A DNA stretch of 64,000 nucleotides from positions 19,206 through 83,205 of the forward strand of contig NZ_JARNTW010000027.1 of assembly GCF_029433105.1 (NCBI RefSeq), in the 5' to 3' direction. Positions 22,164-30,935 of this stretch are shown here, one piece after another (position 1 is the stretch's first letter; each line of letters starts with the position of its first letter). Source of the DNA: Runella sp. MFBS21. Its GTDB lineage: Bacteria > Bacteroidota > Bacteroidia > Cytophagales > Spirosomataceae. A program made the position numbers and the translations under genes. A model generated the notes under the pieces. That model made no database searches, was not told the origin of the DNA, and saw nothing but the letters and a program-made list of their open reading frames with translations.

Positions 22164-23093
22164 TCAATTACTTGGATATTCGCTTTCTGGTTTTAGGCTA
22201 ATAGTGTCTTTAGTGGGAAAATCATTTGGTACTCGATAACTGACTTTTTTTGTCGCTAACCACTCCGCAGCCCTTATCATGGTTGTTTGAAAACCTACAC
22301 ACCGATAGGCAGGAGGATATTTTTCTCCACGCCAAAGATGTCCCATGCTTGAGTTATAAACTCGTCCTTTTCCATAGTTAACGACCCATTCTACCGGCCA
22401 CATTTTTTGAGTACCTGTGCTGTCATAGGCATAGGAAAGTACAGTCAGATTTTCGGCAGATCCTCTCGGATAGTGATATACTTCCGTATTGGCTGTTTGC
22501 CATTGTTTCGGAAAATTTTTATTGATAGGATGTCTGTTTAGAACCGTAATCAAGGCATTAAATCTATCCCCATGCCCCGTACCTGCGCCTTCATTAGGGG
22601 GAATTCTGTTAATATTTTCATTAATCTCTACCATTAAAGCATACCCAAAACTTTTGGGACGCCACCCCATTCCAATCATTTTGTCGTATTCTTCCCAATG
22701 AGAAAAAGCATTGTTTCCCGAATGCAGAATATATAGTCCACCTCCATTTTTTACGTATTTTTCTAAACCTAATTCGGCACTTTTTGACCATCTCAATTTC
22801 TGATTCCAAATGTTGTTGGTATTCTGAATCACGACCGCATATTTTTCAAAATTTGGGTTCCAACTTTCTAAGCTGAGACTGTCAGCAGGAACGGTGGACA
22901 CATCAATTACAAATTTGCCGCTTTGCTCAAGTATCCATTTGGTCACAGCAGTAGTTTGTTTCCAATCATGGTTACTAAAGCCATCTACAATTAAGACCTT
23001 GATTTTTGAGCGTTTTTGAGCCAATATGCTTTCAGGAATACTTCCCAAAAAAGCAAGCCCAGCCAATATTCGAATCCATTGGATTGCTTTCAT
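22164..23093 (-). CDS. ThuA-like protein (class I glutamine amidotransferase-like fold), secreted
   Basis: A 309-residue protein with a signal peptide (to about ILAQKR) and a ThuA-type domain: IKVLIVDGFSNHDW near the start, VVIQNTNNIWN, then LEKYVKNGGGLYILHSGNNAF and EWVVNYGKGRVYNSSMGHLW. ThuA domains occur in trehalose-utilisation and many Bacteroidota sugar-degradation loci; their biochemical activity is largely undefined. The usual amidotransferase Cys is absent (LHSGNN at that position), so it is not a glutaminase. It is embedded between two CE1 genes in the same orientation with 15-17 nt gaps, so a role in handling esterified or oxidised xylan sugars is suggested only by context. Confidence 0.82.
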   Translation of the reverse strand: MKAIQWIRILAGLAFLGSIPESILAQKRSKIKVLIVDGFSNHDWKQTTAVTKWILEQSGKFVIDVSTVPADSLSLESWNPNFEKYAVVIQNTNNIWNQKLRWSKSAELGLEKYVKNGGGLYILHSGNNAFSHWEEYDKMIGMGWRPKSFGYALMVEINENINRIPPNEGAGTGHGDRFNALITVLNRHPINKNFPKQWQTANTEVYHYPRGSAENLTVLSYAYDSTGTQKMWPVEWVVNYGKGRVYNSSMGHLWRGEKYPPAYRCVGFQTTMIRAAEWLATKKVSYRVPNDFPTKDTISLKPESEYPSN

Positions 23094-23108
23094 CTCGATA
23101 GAAATGCT

Positions 23109-24272
23109 TTACTTGAACAAAACAGGTAAGGTCTCATTAAGATATTTCTTCACGTTCATCCACGTGTGGCCGCCGTCTGTGACGTAACTTTTGTAATTTA
23201 TCTTCTTGGTTTTCAGGTATTCTTCAAACTCGACGGTGCCTTTGTACAGAAAATCATCGGTACCAATGCCAGACCAGAGCAGCTTAAAATCCTTGTTGGT
23301 TTTGGCAGGATTTGAGGTAATGTTGGTAAAGCTTTTGTCCATCTCGGCAGGTGCAATGTAGGACGCATAGCTGCACACGTACGCAAACTTATCGACGTTA
23401 TTGAAGGCCGTGCGCAGCGTCTGTCCGCCCCCGCGCGAGAAGCCGCCAATGGCGCGGTTGTCGCGGTTGTTGATTGTTCGGTAATTTTTTTCGATGTACG
23501 GAATGACGTGAGACACAAGGTCAGTTTCAAACAGTTTCATTCGGCGCAGGGCATCGTCGCCGTCGCGGCTCATCACATCGGCAGGTTTGTCTTTGCCCGT
23601 TTGTTCGGCAATTTTCGCCAGCGGATTCCCGTAAGGCATCACCACAATCATGGGCTTGGCCGTGCCCGCCGCAATCATGTTGTCGAGCATCAGGTTTACC
23701 TTACCCACTTTCCAGAAGGTTTCTTCGGTATCGGTCGTGCCGCTGATGAGGTAATAGACAGGGTATTTTTTGGCGGTTTCTTTGGTATAACCCGCTGGTG
23801 TATAGACAACAACCGTCCCCGTTGAACCTTCGACCGACGGATAATATTCGTAGGTAATGGAGCCGTGTGGTACGTTTTTCAACGCGTAAATGGCAGGTTC
23901 ATCCGACGGAATTTCGACCAGACTGGCCTTGAATCGCTCGTTGGGAAAGAAGGCGACGTTGGCAGGATCCATCACCGTAACGCCATCCACTTTAAAACTG
24001 TATGGGTAAATATCGGGCTTAACTGGGCCAACGGTGACCGACCAGACGCCCTCCGCGTTTTTGGTCAACGGCACATCGACCTGCCCGAATTGACTCCCGC
24101 CCAACAGCACCGTTTTGGCGTTTGGCGCTAAGTACGAAAACGTCACGGTTTTGTCGGAATTGACTTTGGGCGAAATCACAAACGGCCCGCGCGGTGGCTG
24201 GGCCAACCCTGCAAATGGAACAAGAATCAGCAAAAGAAAGCCGATTTGTTTGAAGAATGTAAGGGTTTTCAT
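23109..24272 (-). CDS. CE1 family esterase with altered oxyanion motif
   Basis: A 387-residue secreted protein (signal to about AGLAQ25) with a CBM48-like Ig domain (TVTFSYLAPNAKTVLLGGSQ, PDIYPYSFKVDG) and a CE1 hydrolase domain. Nucleophile Ser279 lies in GGFSRGGGQT; the acid region is GIGTDDFLY and the catalytic His is in DGGHTWMNVK. The strand-end motif that supplies the oxyanion hole reads YLISGTTDTEE, whereas its paralogues have LHG, QHG or IHG; His is replaced by Ser. The enzyme may still be active, since the backbone amide does the work, but a change in specificity is possible. It has an insertion (GKDKPADVMSRDGDDALRRM) before the nucleophile helix. It is the most upstream of the four CE1 genes. 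Confidence 0.88.
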   Translation of the reverse strand: MKTLTFFKQIGFLLLILVPFAGLAQPPRGPFVISPKVNSDKTVTFSYLAPNAKTVLLGGSQFGQVDVPLTKNAEGVWSVTVGPVKPDIYPYSFKVDGVTVMDPANVAFFPNERFKASLVEIPSDEPAIYALKNVPHGSITYEYYPSVEGSTGTVVVYTPAGYTKETAKKYPVYYLISGTTDTEETFWKVGKVNLMLDNMIAAGTAKPMIVVMPYGNPLAKIAEQTGKDKPADVMSRDGDDALRRMKLFETDLVSHVIPYIEKNYRTINNRDNRAIGGFSRGGGQTLRTAFNNVDKFAYVCSYASYIAPAEMDKSFTNITSNPAKTNKDFKLLWSGIGTDDFLYKGTVEFEEYLKTKKINYKSYVTDGGHTWMNVKKYLNETLPVLFK

Positions 24273-24312
24273 TGGTTTACTGATTGGTTAAGGGTGTTTT
24301 GGTTTCAAGAAG

Positions 24313-26397
24313 TTAATTAGCCGTAATTACATCCAGTTCGGCATACCCTGAGGCTGTTTTTCCCTGTGTGTTTTTCAACGCTCGAAACCTAATGTAACGC
24401 GCCGAAACGGGAGAAAAGGTTTTGATTTGCCAAAATGGGCTGTTTTTAATGTTGGAAAATTCGCCCTCACTGACGGTTTTCCAGTCCGTATTATCCTGCG
24501 ACACTTCAAATTGATAATGGGTAATGATGCTTCCTTCTTCCCACCAGTTTTGGGCAGGTAAGTAGCGGAAACCTTCAAGACGTTCTACCTTTCCCAAGTC
24601 GATGACCAATTCTGCCGGCATCGGTTGGTTTCTTTTTTGATGCCACGACGTACCCGGATTGCCATCAAGCAGCTTGTTGGCATTTGCATCTTCGGTACTC
24701 AGGATTTTCCAGTTTTTGCGGGAAATATCAAACTTCTCTTCACTCGCAATGCTGGCCTGATTGGTAAACGGATTAAACGTAATGGCCTTGATGTCTGCTT
24801 TGCCCTCATCCGTTTTGACAAGGGACGTGTATTTGGCCGACGAAGAGGTAGGCGTGCTGCCATCGGTTGTATAATAAATCACCGACTCTTTATCTCCCGA
24901 CACAAACTGAACCAGCCCTTCTTTATCCCTAAGAATGGTAGGGGGAGTCAGAACGATGGGGGCTTTATACACTTCAATGTTTGAAATGAGCGGACAGCCT
25001 TTGGCGTCTAACACATTGAGCCGCAATTTGGTAGCCTCGACGGTCGGGAATCTCAGAATACGCTTATAGCCAATGGTGGTTTCTTTGGCGATTGGCACCC
25101 ATTTTCCGTCCACAAATGCTTCCACACTAAACGATTTCACCCGTTGCCCCAATCGGATGGGTTCCTGCACCAGAAAGCGGTTGAAAGTGGTGGGTTTTCT
25201 AAAATCCAGCGTAATCGAGCCTGAGGTTGAGTTATCGTCGGTAGCCCAATAAGAATCAACATCGCCGTCAATCGCCTTATTGGCTCCATAGCGAGCGTTT
25301 TTGCCGCGTACCTGCTCCGAAGAAGCGACCGCGTTTTTGGCCAGATTTTGGGCAAAGGTTTCTTTGATTGTTTTGGTCAATTCCTGAATTGCTTTTTCGT
25401 CTTTTTCGTGAATCAGGCCGTTGGGCATAATCGGAAAATTGAGCAAAAGCGTACTGTTCCGCCCAATCGAGTGATAATAAATATCCAGCAACTGAGGCAA
25501 CGTTTTTACTTTTCTGTCTTCGCGTTCATGGTAAAACCACTCTGGCCGAATGGAGGTATTCACTTCTCCGGGTACCCACGCATTGCCATTTTCAACGCCG
25601 TGACGCAGCATTTGCTCGGGTACATCGCCCGTGGCATTCAATAAACTCCAGTTGGTTTCGCCCACGTAGCCCGATTCGGTACCCACCCAGCGCAAGTCGG
25701 CGCGGTCGCCGCCGTCGTTCCAAATCACCATCTTAGGCTGCAACTTGCGGACAAGCTGGTAGGTAGTTGACCAGTCGTAGTAGGTTTTTGCGTCAATTTT
25801 ACGGGTTTCATTCGCCCCACCATAGTAGCCCGAACCCCCGTTGGCGCCGTCGAACCATACCTCGAAAACTTCGCCGTAGTTGGTGAGTAATTCCGTAAGC
25901 TGATTTCTGAAATAAGTGATGTATTCGGGTTTGCCATAATCGGGGTGATTTCGGTCCCAGGGCGACAAATACACCCCGAATTTTAACCCGAATTCTTTAC
26001 AGGCATCGGCCATTTCACGAACCATATCCCCTTTACCGTTTTTCCATGGCGAATTTTTGACGGAGTATTCAGTGTATTTCGACGGCCACAGGCAAAAACC
26101 GCTATGGTGTTTGGCCGTAATAATAATTCCCTTCATGCCTGCTTCCTTGCAGATTCTGGCCCATTGTCGGCAATCCAGTTTTTCGGGGTTAAAAATCTTC
26201 GGGTCTTCGTTCCCAAATCCCCACGCCATATCCGTGTAGGTATTCACGGAAAAATGCACAAAGGCATAGTATTCCATTTTTTGCCACCGCAACTGATTCT
26301 GCGAAGGAAGCGGACCAACTGGTTTGGGTTCATTCTGCGTATAACCCGTGTAGAATGAAAGCCCCAAAAAGAATAGTATAAAAAGTCTTTTTTTCAT
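24313..26397 (-). CDS. GH29 alpha-L-fucosidase with CBM32-like modules
   Basis: A 694-residue secreted enzyme (signal to about YTGYTQ). The catalytic barrel (about 30-345) shows YAFVHFSVNTYTDMAWG, TAKHHSGFCLWPS and nucleophile Asp183 in FEVWFDGANGGSG, followed by RNSTLLLNFP. The accessory region contains a discoidin/F5-8C module (about 350-475, ANKAIDGDVDSYWAT), a chitobiase-C-like segment (YYTTDGSTPTSSS) and a second discoidin module (about 560-690, LLDGNPGTSWH). This layout is typical of the 1,3/1,4-specific GH29-B group. It could remove L-fucose or, given the xylan context and a GH95 partner, related terminal L-sugars. It lies 16 nt after the preceding gene's stop, in the PUL operon. Confidence 0.92.
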   Translation of the reverse strand: MKKRLFILFFLGLSFYTGYTQNEPKPVGPLPSQNQLRWQKMEYYAFVHFSVNTYTDMAWGFGNEDPKIFNPEKLDCRQWARICKEAGMKGIIITAKHHSGFCLWPSKYTEYSVKNSPWKNGKGDMVREMADACKEFGLKFGVYLSPWDRNHPDYGKPEYITYFRNQLTELLTNYGEVFEVWFDGANGGSGYYGGANETRKIDAKTYYDWSTTYQLVRKLQPKMVIWNDGGDRADLRWVGTESGYVGETNWSLLNATGDVPEQMLRHGVENGNAWVPGEVNTSIRPEWFYHEREDRKVKTLPQLLDIYYHSIGRNSTLLLNFPIMPNGLIHEKDEKAIQELTKTIKETFAQNLAKNAVASSEQVRGKNARYGANKAIDGDVDSYWATDDNSTSGSITLDFRKPTTFNRFLVQEPIRLGQRVKSFSVEAFVDGKWVPIAKETTIGYKRILRFPTVEATKLRLNVLDAKGCPLISNIEVYKAPIVLTPPTILRDKEGLVQFVSGDKESVIYYTTDGSTPTSSSAKYTSLVKTDEGKADIKAITFNPFTNQASIASEEKFDISRKNWKILSTEDANANKLLDGNPGTSWHQKRNQPMPAELVIDLGKVERLEGFRYLPAQNWWEEGSIITHYQFEVSQDNTDWKTVSEGEFSNIKNSPFWQIKTFSPVSARYIRFRALKNTQGKTASGYAELDVITAN

Positions 26398-26420
26398 CGT
26401 TTACTCCGTAATCTGATTCG

Positions 26421-28790
26421 CTATTTAGCCCATTCTTTTCCTTCGGGCGTTCTTCTCCATTCAAAATATTTATCGAGTACTTTCATGGCTTCTTCACTCG
26501 GAACAGACCCCATAAACGCCTTTTGCTGAAAATACATGACCGCAGGTTTTTTGGCAGAAAATGCCTCCCATTGGGGCACATTTCCACCATTTGGATTGCC
26601 GTTTTTGGCGAAATTTGTCCAGTAGGTCATAAGGGTTTCAGACAATGCTTCGTCCGTTGGCGTACGGTTTTGGTCGGCGGGATTGAGATTTCCAAACACA
26701 AAAGCAACGTCCTGCCCGTGGGGTGAGCCGTAGCCAAACTTGGCCGAACCCGCAGGGTGTTCAGGATGCTGGTCAAAATAGTAGTAATAAACCTTGTCCT
26801 TGGATTTTTGGGACTGGAGGTTGGCCCACGCCCACGTCTGCCAGCCAAAGGCCGCATCACGCGCCAAATCCCGGGCCGTTTTGGGAACGCTGTTTTCGTC
26901 CACGGGATAGGCTTTGATTAGTTTTTCGGCAAAAGGCCCGTAGCGTTTGGTGGTGCTTTCGATGTAATCTTTCGGCGTTTTTGGCGGCATAAAACTCGCG
27001 CCTTCGTCGGAGTTGTAGCCAATCAGCACAGGCGTATGGTTAAACTTGCCCTTTTGGTATAAAACATGTTGGTCGTCGGGAATGACGTAGCCATCCACGA
27101 TAGGCCAGCCTCCGGGGTTGCCAAAACCTGATGGGAGCTTGTCGGCGGGCAAGGCGCGAAGTTCGGCCAATGACGTAGCCCCTGCTTTCTGCATAAATTC
27201 AAGGCCCTGTTTTTCGGCCAACGCCAACAGCTTCATGTTTTCGCCCGGAAAGGTGGTGAGTCGGTGAGGGCCAAACGAGCCACCGCTTTGCGAAATCGCG
27301 CCGTGAAAAAGCCCTTTAGCCAATGGCGATGCGCACAACATACTGACGGCAATTCCTCCCGCCGATTCCCCGAAAATGGTTACTTTATCGGGGTTGCCAC
27401 CAAAGGCTTTGATGTTTTTCTGCACCCATTGCAAGCCCGCAATCATGTCGAGCAAGCCATAGTTCCCCGACGTTTTTTGGGGTGTTTCGGCACTCAGTTC
27501 AGGATGCGCCAAAAAGCCCATTTGATTGACCCGATAGGCGATACTGACGAGGATTACGCCTTTTTTTGCCAGTTTTTCGCCGTTCGTTACGGGTTCAGAA
27601 GTAGCCCCAAAGCTAAATCCGCCGCCGTAAATCCAGACCATCACGGGCAGGTTTTCATTGGCCGTTTTGGCAGGCGACCAGATGTTCAGGTACAAACAAT
27701 CTTCACTCTTGCCTGATGGCGGATTTCCTCCCTGATAGGGAGCGGGAGCAAATTGGGTCGCTTGTTTAACGCCTTCCCACTTGGCGGCGGGTTGCGGTGC
27801 TTTCCAGCGAAGAGCTCCCACAGGCGGGGCGGCAAACGGAACACCTTTATAAACCGACAAACCATTTTCATTACTTCCTTGGAGCAAACCCTCTTGTACT
27901 TTTACGGGAGCGGGCGGTGCAATGCTGCTTTCGTCGATGTCAATTTTTTTGCCTTGTGAGGTTAACAAAGCCGCCGCGTAGCGCTTGCCAAAAATGCGGA
28001 TGCCTTCGCTGCTGAAATGGAGTTTATCGGGAACAGCGGGCAAGCCTTTAGATGAAACGACGATGGCTTGGGGAATCACTTGTGGCAAGGTCGCGATGAT
28101 GGGGTTCATGCTCGCACATTTGCCACCCTGATCGGCATTGACCAACTCTCCCGCCAGCAACGGCAATGAGTTGGCGGGTAAGTTCAGGTCGGTCAACAAA
28201 TCATCGTAGATTTTTTTGACCTTCATCGGCCAACCTTTATCGCCCGTGTTGGATTCACCCTGATGCAGCAAAATGCCTTTGATAACCCCCGATTTTTGCG
28301 CCAAACGCGCCATTTCGATCAATCGTTCGTACGGATTTCCGCCGTATTGATTGGCCATATTAATCATCCACGGCCTTTCTTTGGCCGAGGTGTCGAGGTA
28401 CATTTTATAGTCTTTTTTGTCAAAAATCTCAATTTTACTCCCCGCCACAGCCACATGAACAAAGCCTACTTTGACGTTTTGAGGCAAGTTCTCCACCAAC
28501 GTTCTGCCAAAATAATCAGCGGGCGAAAGGCGGGTATTGCAACGACAAAGCGGTGGTTTGGCCGTGTACCAGTTGCCTTTTGTCCGCCCCAATTCAGGAC
28601 AGTCCACGGATGCCAGCAACCGAAGTCGGTTGTCAACGGTCGTATCCTGCGGCTCAATGCGAGCAGGCCCTTCCATGTTCGACTGCCCGATGCAGAGGTA
28701 AATGTGGAAGTTGGGGTCCTGAGCGTGGGCGCTATATCCTAAAAGCAAAAGCGTCAGCGCTAAAAACAGGGTTGATTGAAATTTTTTCAT
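26421..28790 (-). CDS. Fusion of SASA/CE6-like acetylesterase and type-B carboxylesterase
   Basis: A 789-residue protein starting at MKKFQSTLFLALTLLL; the longer frame to 28829 overlaps GH97. After a signal peptide, residues about 28-285 form an SGNH/SASA esterase: nucleophile Ser37 in CIGQSNMEGP, conserved GILLHQGESNT and DKLHFSSEGIRIFG, as in CE6 acetyl xylan esterases. Residues about 300-789 form a type-B carboxylesterase: EDCLYLNIWSP, MVWIYGGGFSFG, nucleophile Ser476 in FGESAGG and a late SPHGQDVAFVFG with the likely His. Both active sites look intact, giving two esterase chemistries in one polypeptide, probably for acetyl and bulkier aryl esters on xylan. I could not recall a characterised enzyme with this fusion. 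Confidence 0.88.
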   Translation of the reverse strand: MKKFQSTLFLALTLLLLGYSAHAQDPNFHIYLCIGQSNMEGPARIEPQDTTVDNRLRLLASVDCPELGRTKGNWYTAKPPLCRCNTRLSPADYFGRTLVENLPQNVKVGFVHVAVAGSKIEIFDKKDYKMYLDTSAKERPWMINMANQYGGNPYERLIEMARLAQKSGVIKGILLHQGESNTGDKGWPMKVKKIYDDLLTDLNLPANSLPLLAGELVNADQGGKCASMNPIIATLPQVIPQAIVVSSKGLPAVPDKLHFSSEGIRIFGKRYAAALLTSQGKKIDIDESSIAPPAPVKVQEGLLQGSNENGLSVYKGVPFAAPPVGALRWKAPQPAAKWEGVKQATQFAPAPYQGGNPPSGKSEDCLYLNIWSPAKTANENLPVMVWIYGGGFSFGATSEPVTNGEKLAKKGVILVSIAYRVNQMGFLAHPELSAETPQKTSGNYGLLDMIAGLQWVQKNIKAFGGNPDKVTIFGESAGGIAVSMLCASPLAKGLFHGAISQSGGSFGPHRLTTFPGENMKLLALAEKQGLEFMQKAGATSLAELRALPADKLPSGFGNPGGWPIVDGYVIPDDQHVLYQKGKFNHTPVLIGYNSDEGASFMPPKTPKDYIESTTKRYGPFAEKLIKAYPVDENSVPKTARDLARDAAFGWQTWAWANLQSQKSKDKVYYYYFDQHPEHPAGSAKFGYGSPHGQDVAFVFGNLNPADQNRTPTDEALSETLMTYWTNFAKNGNPNGGNVPQWEAFSAKKPAVMYFQQKAFMGSVPSEEAMKVLDKYFEWRRTPEGKEWAK

Positions 28791-28815
28791 GATTTTGGTT
28801 AAGGGTTTTTCCTTG

Positions 28816-30768
28816 TTATTGCTGCACAATCAGTACGCCGCCATTCGTCGGAATCGTCAGGTCAACTTCCTGATTCTTCGGCAGTTTTGAGGTACTGACT
28901 CTGCCGTTCAGTTGTTCGTCGTCAGTATATTGCCGCAAGTCTGCCCCCGCCGCAATCATGGGCAGTTTGACGGTTAGTTTCAGGGTTTCTTTTTGCGCGT
29001 TTATACCTGTTACATACCAGTTGTTGCCATGACAACGGGCCAGTACCACATACTTCCCAGGGTAACCGTCAATATAGCGAACCTCCTCCCAAGTGGTTGG
29101 GACCGTTTTCATAAAACTGATGGCCCAATCTGGTGCGTCTGTTAAATTGTTGGGAGCCAGTGCAAAATGCTGCACGGCACTCTGAAACAATACCGCCGTT
29201 GCCAGCGCATATACATCCGACGTTACCCGCTTTGAGCCACGGTTAGGTGTATTATTGGCATTGTAAAATTTGTTCAGGGCACTCCCGCCAAAATCCATGC
29301 TGCCGACGGTGTTGCGGATGAAGGGATGCAACGTGGCGTTAAAAGCCTCATAATCACAGCTCCGCTGCGAAAAGGCGAGGTTTTCGCTGGCCAGAACGGC
29401 CTCACTTGCCGCATAGTTTGGATACATCCTTTCCCAGCCACGCGGCAGGGTACAGCCGTGAAAAATGCACAGGATGCCGTAGTCGTTGGCGTCGTAGAGG
29501 ATGTCTTCATAGACCTTCATCGTTTCCTGTTTATCGCCGCCGAAGAAGTCCACTTTAATGCCTTTCACGCCAATACTTTTCATCCACGCCATCTCTTTCC
29601 GACGGGCAATGGTGTTGTCCATAATCCCTCTCGGGCCTTGCGGGGCGTCATTCCAGTAGCCGTTGGAGTTGTACCATAAATACAAACTAACCCCTTTACC
29701 CGCGCCGTATTTTGCTAATTCAGCTATTTTCTCCCGTCCAATCTGCGTGTCCCAGAGAGCATCCACCAAAACGGTTTCGTAGCCCATCGCCGCGCTGAAA
29801 TCAATGTATCGTTTCTGTTCGTCATAGACTGTTTTTCCGTCCATGCCGATAATCCAGCTCCATGAGCCTTTGGTATATTTATAGGACTGCGAAGCCGCAT
29901 AACGGGGTTCTACTACGTCGAATGGTACGGTTGTTTCGATAATCGGTGCCAATGTTTCGCCTACGGTAATGGTGCGCCACGGCGTTTCGCCGGGTAGCGG
30001 GAGCCCCGGCGCGGAAGTGCCGTTGCCGTTGTTTTCGTCGGGCATTGGAAACCCGATGGTATATAACCCTTCTGAATGACCAATCAGTCGGCTGCCACAG
30101 TATCGGCTGTCCACGCCCGTTTCAGAAATTAACACCCAGCCGTTGGTATTGACCTTGAATAAACACGGGAAGGTGTATCCGTTGCCTCTGCCGTTTTTCC
30201 CCAACGTATCATCGACTGTATAGGTAATTTCGTAGCTTGGCATGGTTCGGGCAAAACCGACCATGGCTTTACTTTGGGCCGACAAAAACGTGGTGGTTCC
30301 TTTCGGAAAGGCAAAACCCGATGCTTCTTCGTTGACAACACAGCTACGGGATTGTTTTTGGGGATACACCTTGTAGCGAAACGCCACATCGTTGTTACTC
30401 ACCCTGAATGTCACCTGAAAAGCATCTACGTTGTTTTTTGAGAACACAAATCCCCCTTCATTGGCCACATAATGTACCTTTCGTTGCTTTATGTTGGGCA
30501 ATTCATAGGTATTGTCAATTTTCTGAACACTGGTTTTAGCATCTACCAGTACTAAATTCTCCGAAAAATCACCCACGTTGGTTTTCAGTCCGAGCGGAGA
30601 TTTAGTCAGGAACGTCTTGCCATTTAAAGAAATACTATACGAGGGCTTTCCGTTGTCTAGGGTAAGATTAACCACCAGTTTGCCATTAGGACTGCTGATG
30701 GTAGTTGGGTTGTTTTGGGCTGTTGCCCAAAAAGTACTTAGCAGAAAAAGACAAAAGATGTATTTCAT
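28816..30768 (-). CDS. GH97 glycoside hydrolase, retaining (alpha-galactosidase-like)
   Basis: A 650-residue secreted enzyme; the start is set at MKYIFCLFLLSTFWATAQ, nine codons inside the longest frame, because this gives a proper signal peptide. GH97 landmarks are an N-terminal beta-super-sandwich (ISSPNGKLVVNLTLDNGKPSYSI), YTKGSWSWIIGMDGKT, VDALWDTQIG, the nucleophile region IKVDFFGGD (Asp407), CTLPRGWERMYPN and ASEAVLASE with likely acid/base Glu456. Presence of Asp in the VDF motif rather than the paired Glu of SusB marks the retaining branch, characterised as alpha-galactosidase. In complex xylan PULs such enzymes remove terminal D-galactose from side chains, which fits this locus. Substrate is inferred from family. 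Confidence 0.92.
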   Translation of the reverse strand: MKYIFCLFLLSTFWATAQNNPTTISSPNGKLVVNLTLDNGKPSYSISLNGKTFLTKSPLGLKTNVGDFSENLVLVDAKTSVQKIDNTYELPNIKQRKVHYVANEGGFVFSKNNVDAFQVTFRVSNNDVAFRYKVYPQKQSRSCVVNEEASGFAFPKGTTTFLSAQSKAMVGFARTMPSYEITYTVDDTLGKNGRGNGYTFPCLFKVNTNGWVLISETGVDSRYCGSRLIGHSEGLYTIGFPMPDENNGNGTSAPGLPLPGETPWRTITVGETLAPIIETTVPFDVVEPRYAASQSYKYTKGSWSWIIGMDGKTVYDEQKRYIDFSAAMGYETVLVDALWDTQIGREKIAELAKYGAGKGVSLYLWYNSNGYWNDAPQGPRGIMDNTIARRKEMAWMKSIGVKGIKVDFFGGDKQETMKVYEDILYDANDYGILCIFHGCTLPRGWERMYPNYAASEAVLASENLAFSQRSCDYEAFNATLHPFIRNTVGSMDFGGSALNKFYNANNTPNRGSKRVTSDVYALATAVLFQSAVQHFALAPNNLTDAPDWAISFMKTVPTTWEEVRYIDGYPGKYVVLARCHGNNWYVTGINAQKETLKLTVKLPMIAAGADLRQYTDDEQLNGRVSTSKLPKNQEVDLTIPTNGGVLIVQQ

Positions 30769-30790
30769 AGACGGTTTATGTTGAATGTTT

Positions 30791-30892
30791 GTCATTCCGA
30801 GGCACGAGGAATCTTCAGTGGTTGGCCATTTTATCGCATTGGCGATCTGGCAAAGATCCCTCCTTCCGCCTCAGCGTACCGGTCGGGATGAC
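30791..30892. repeat. Dispersed-type inverted repeat between GH43 and GH97
   Basis: Outer arms GTCATTCCGA (30791-30800) and TCGGGATGAC (30883-30892) pair with one mismatch, and an inner pair GAGGAATCTT / AAGATCCCTC continues the stem. It fills the 167-nt gap between the two genes and has the look of the roughly 100-nt hairpin repeats scattered through Bacteroidota genomes. Confidence 0.55.
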
Positions 30893-30935
30893 AAAGGGTT
30901 GTTTAAACAGGTTTTATCGTAAAAAAGAACAACTA

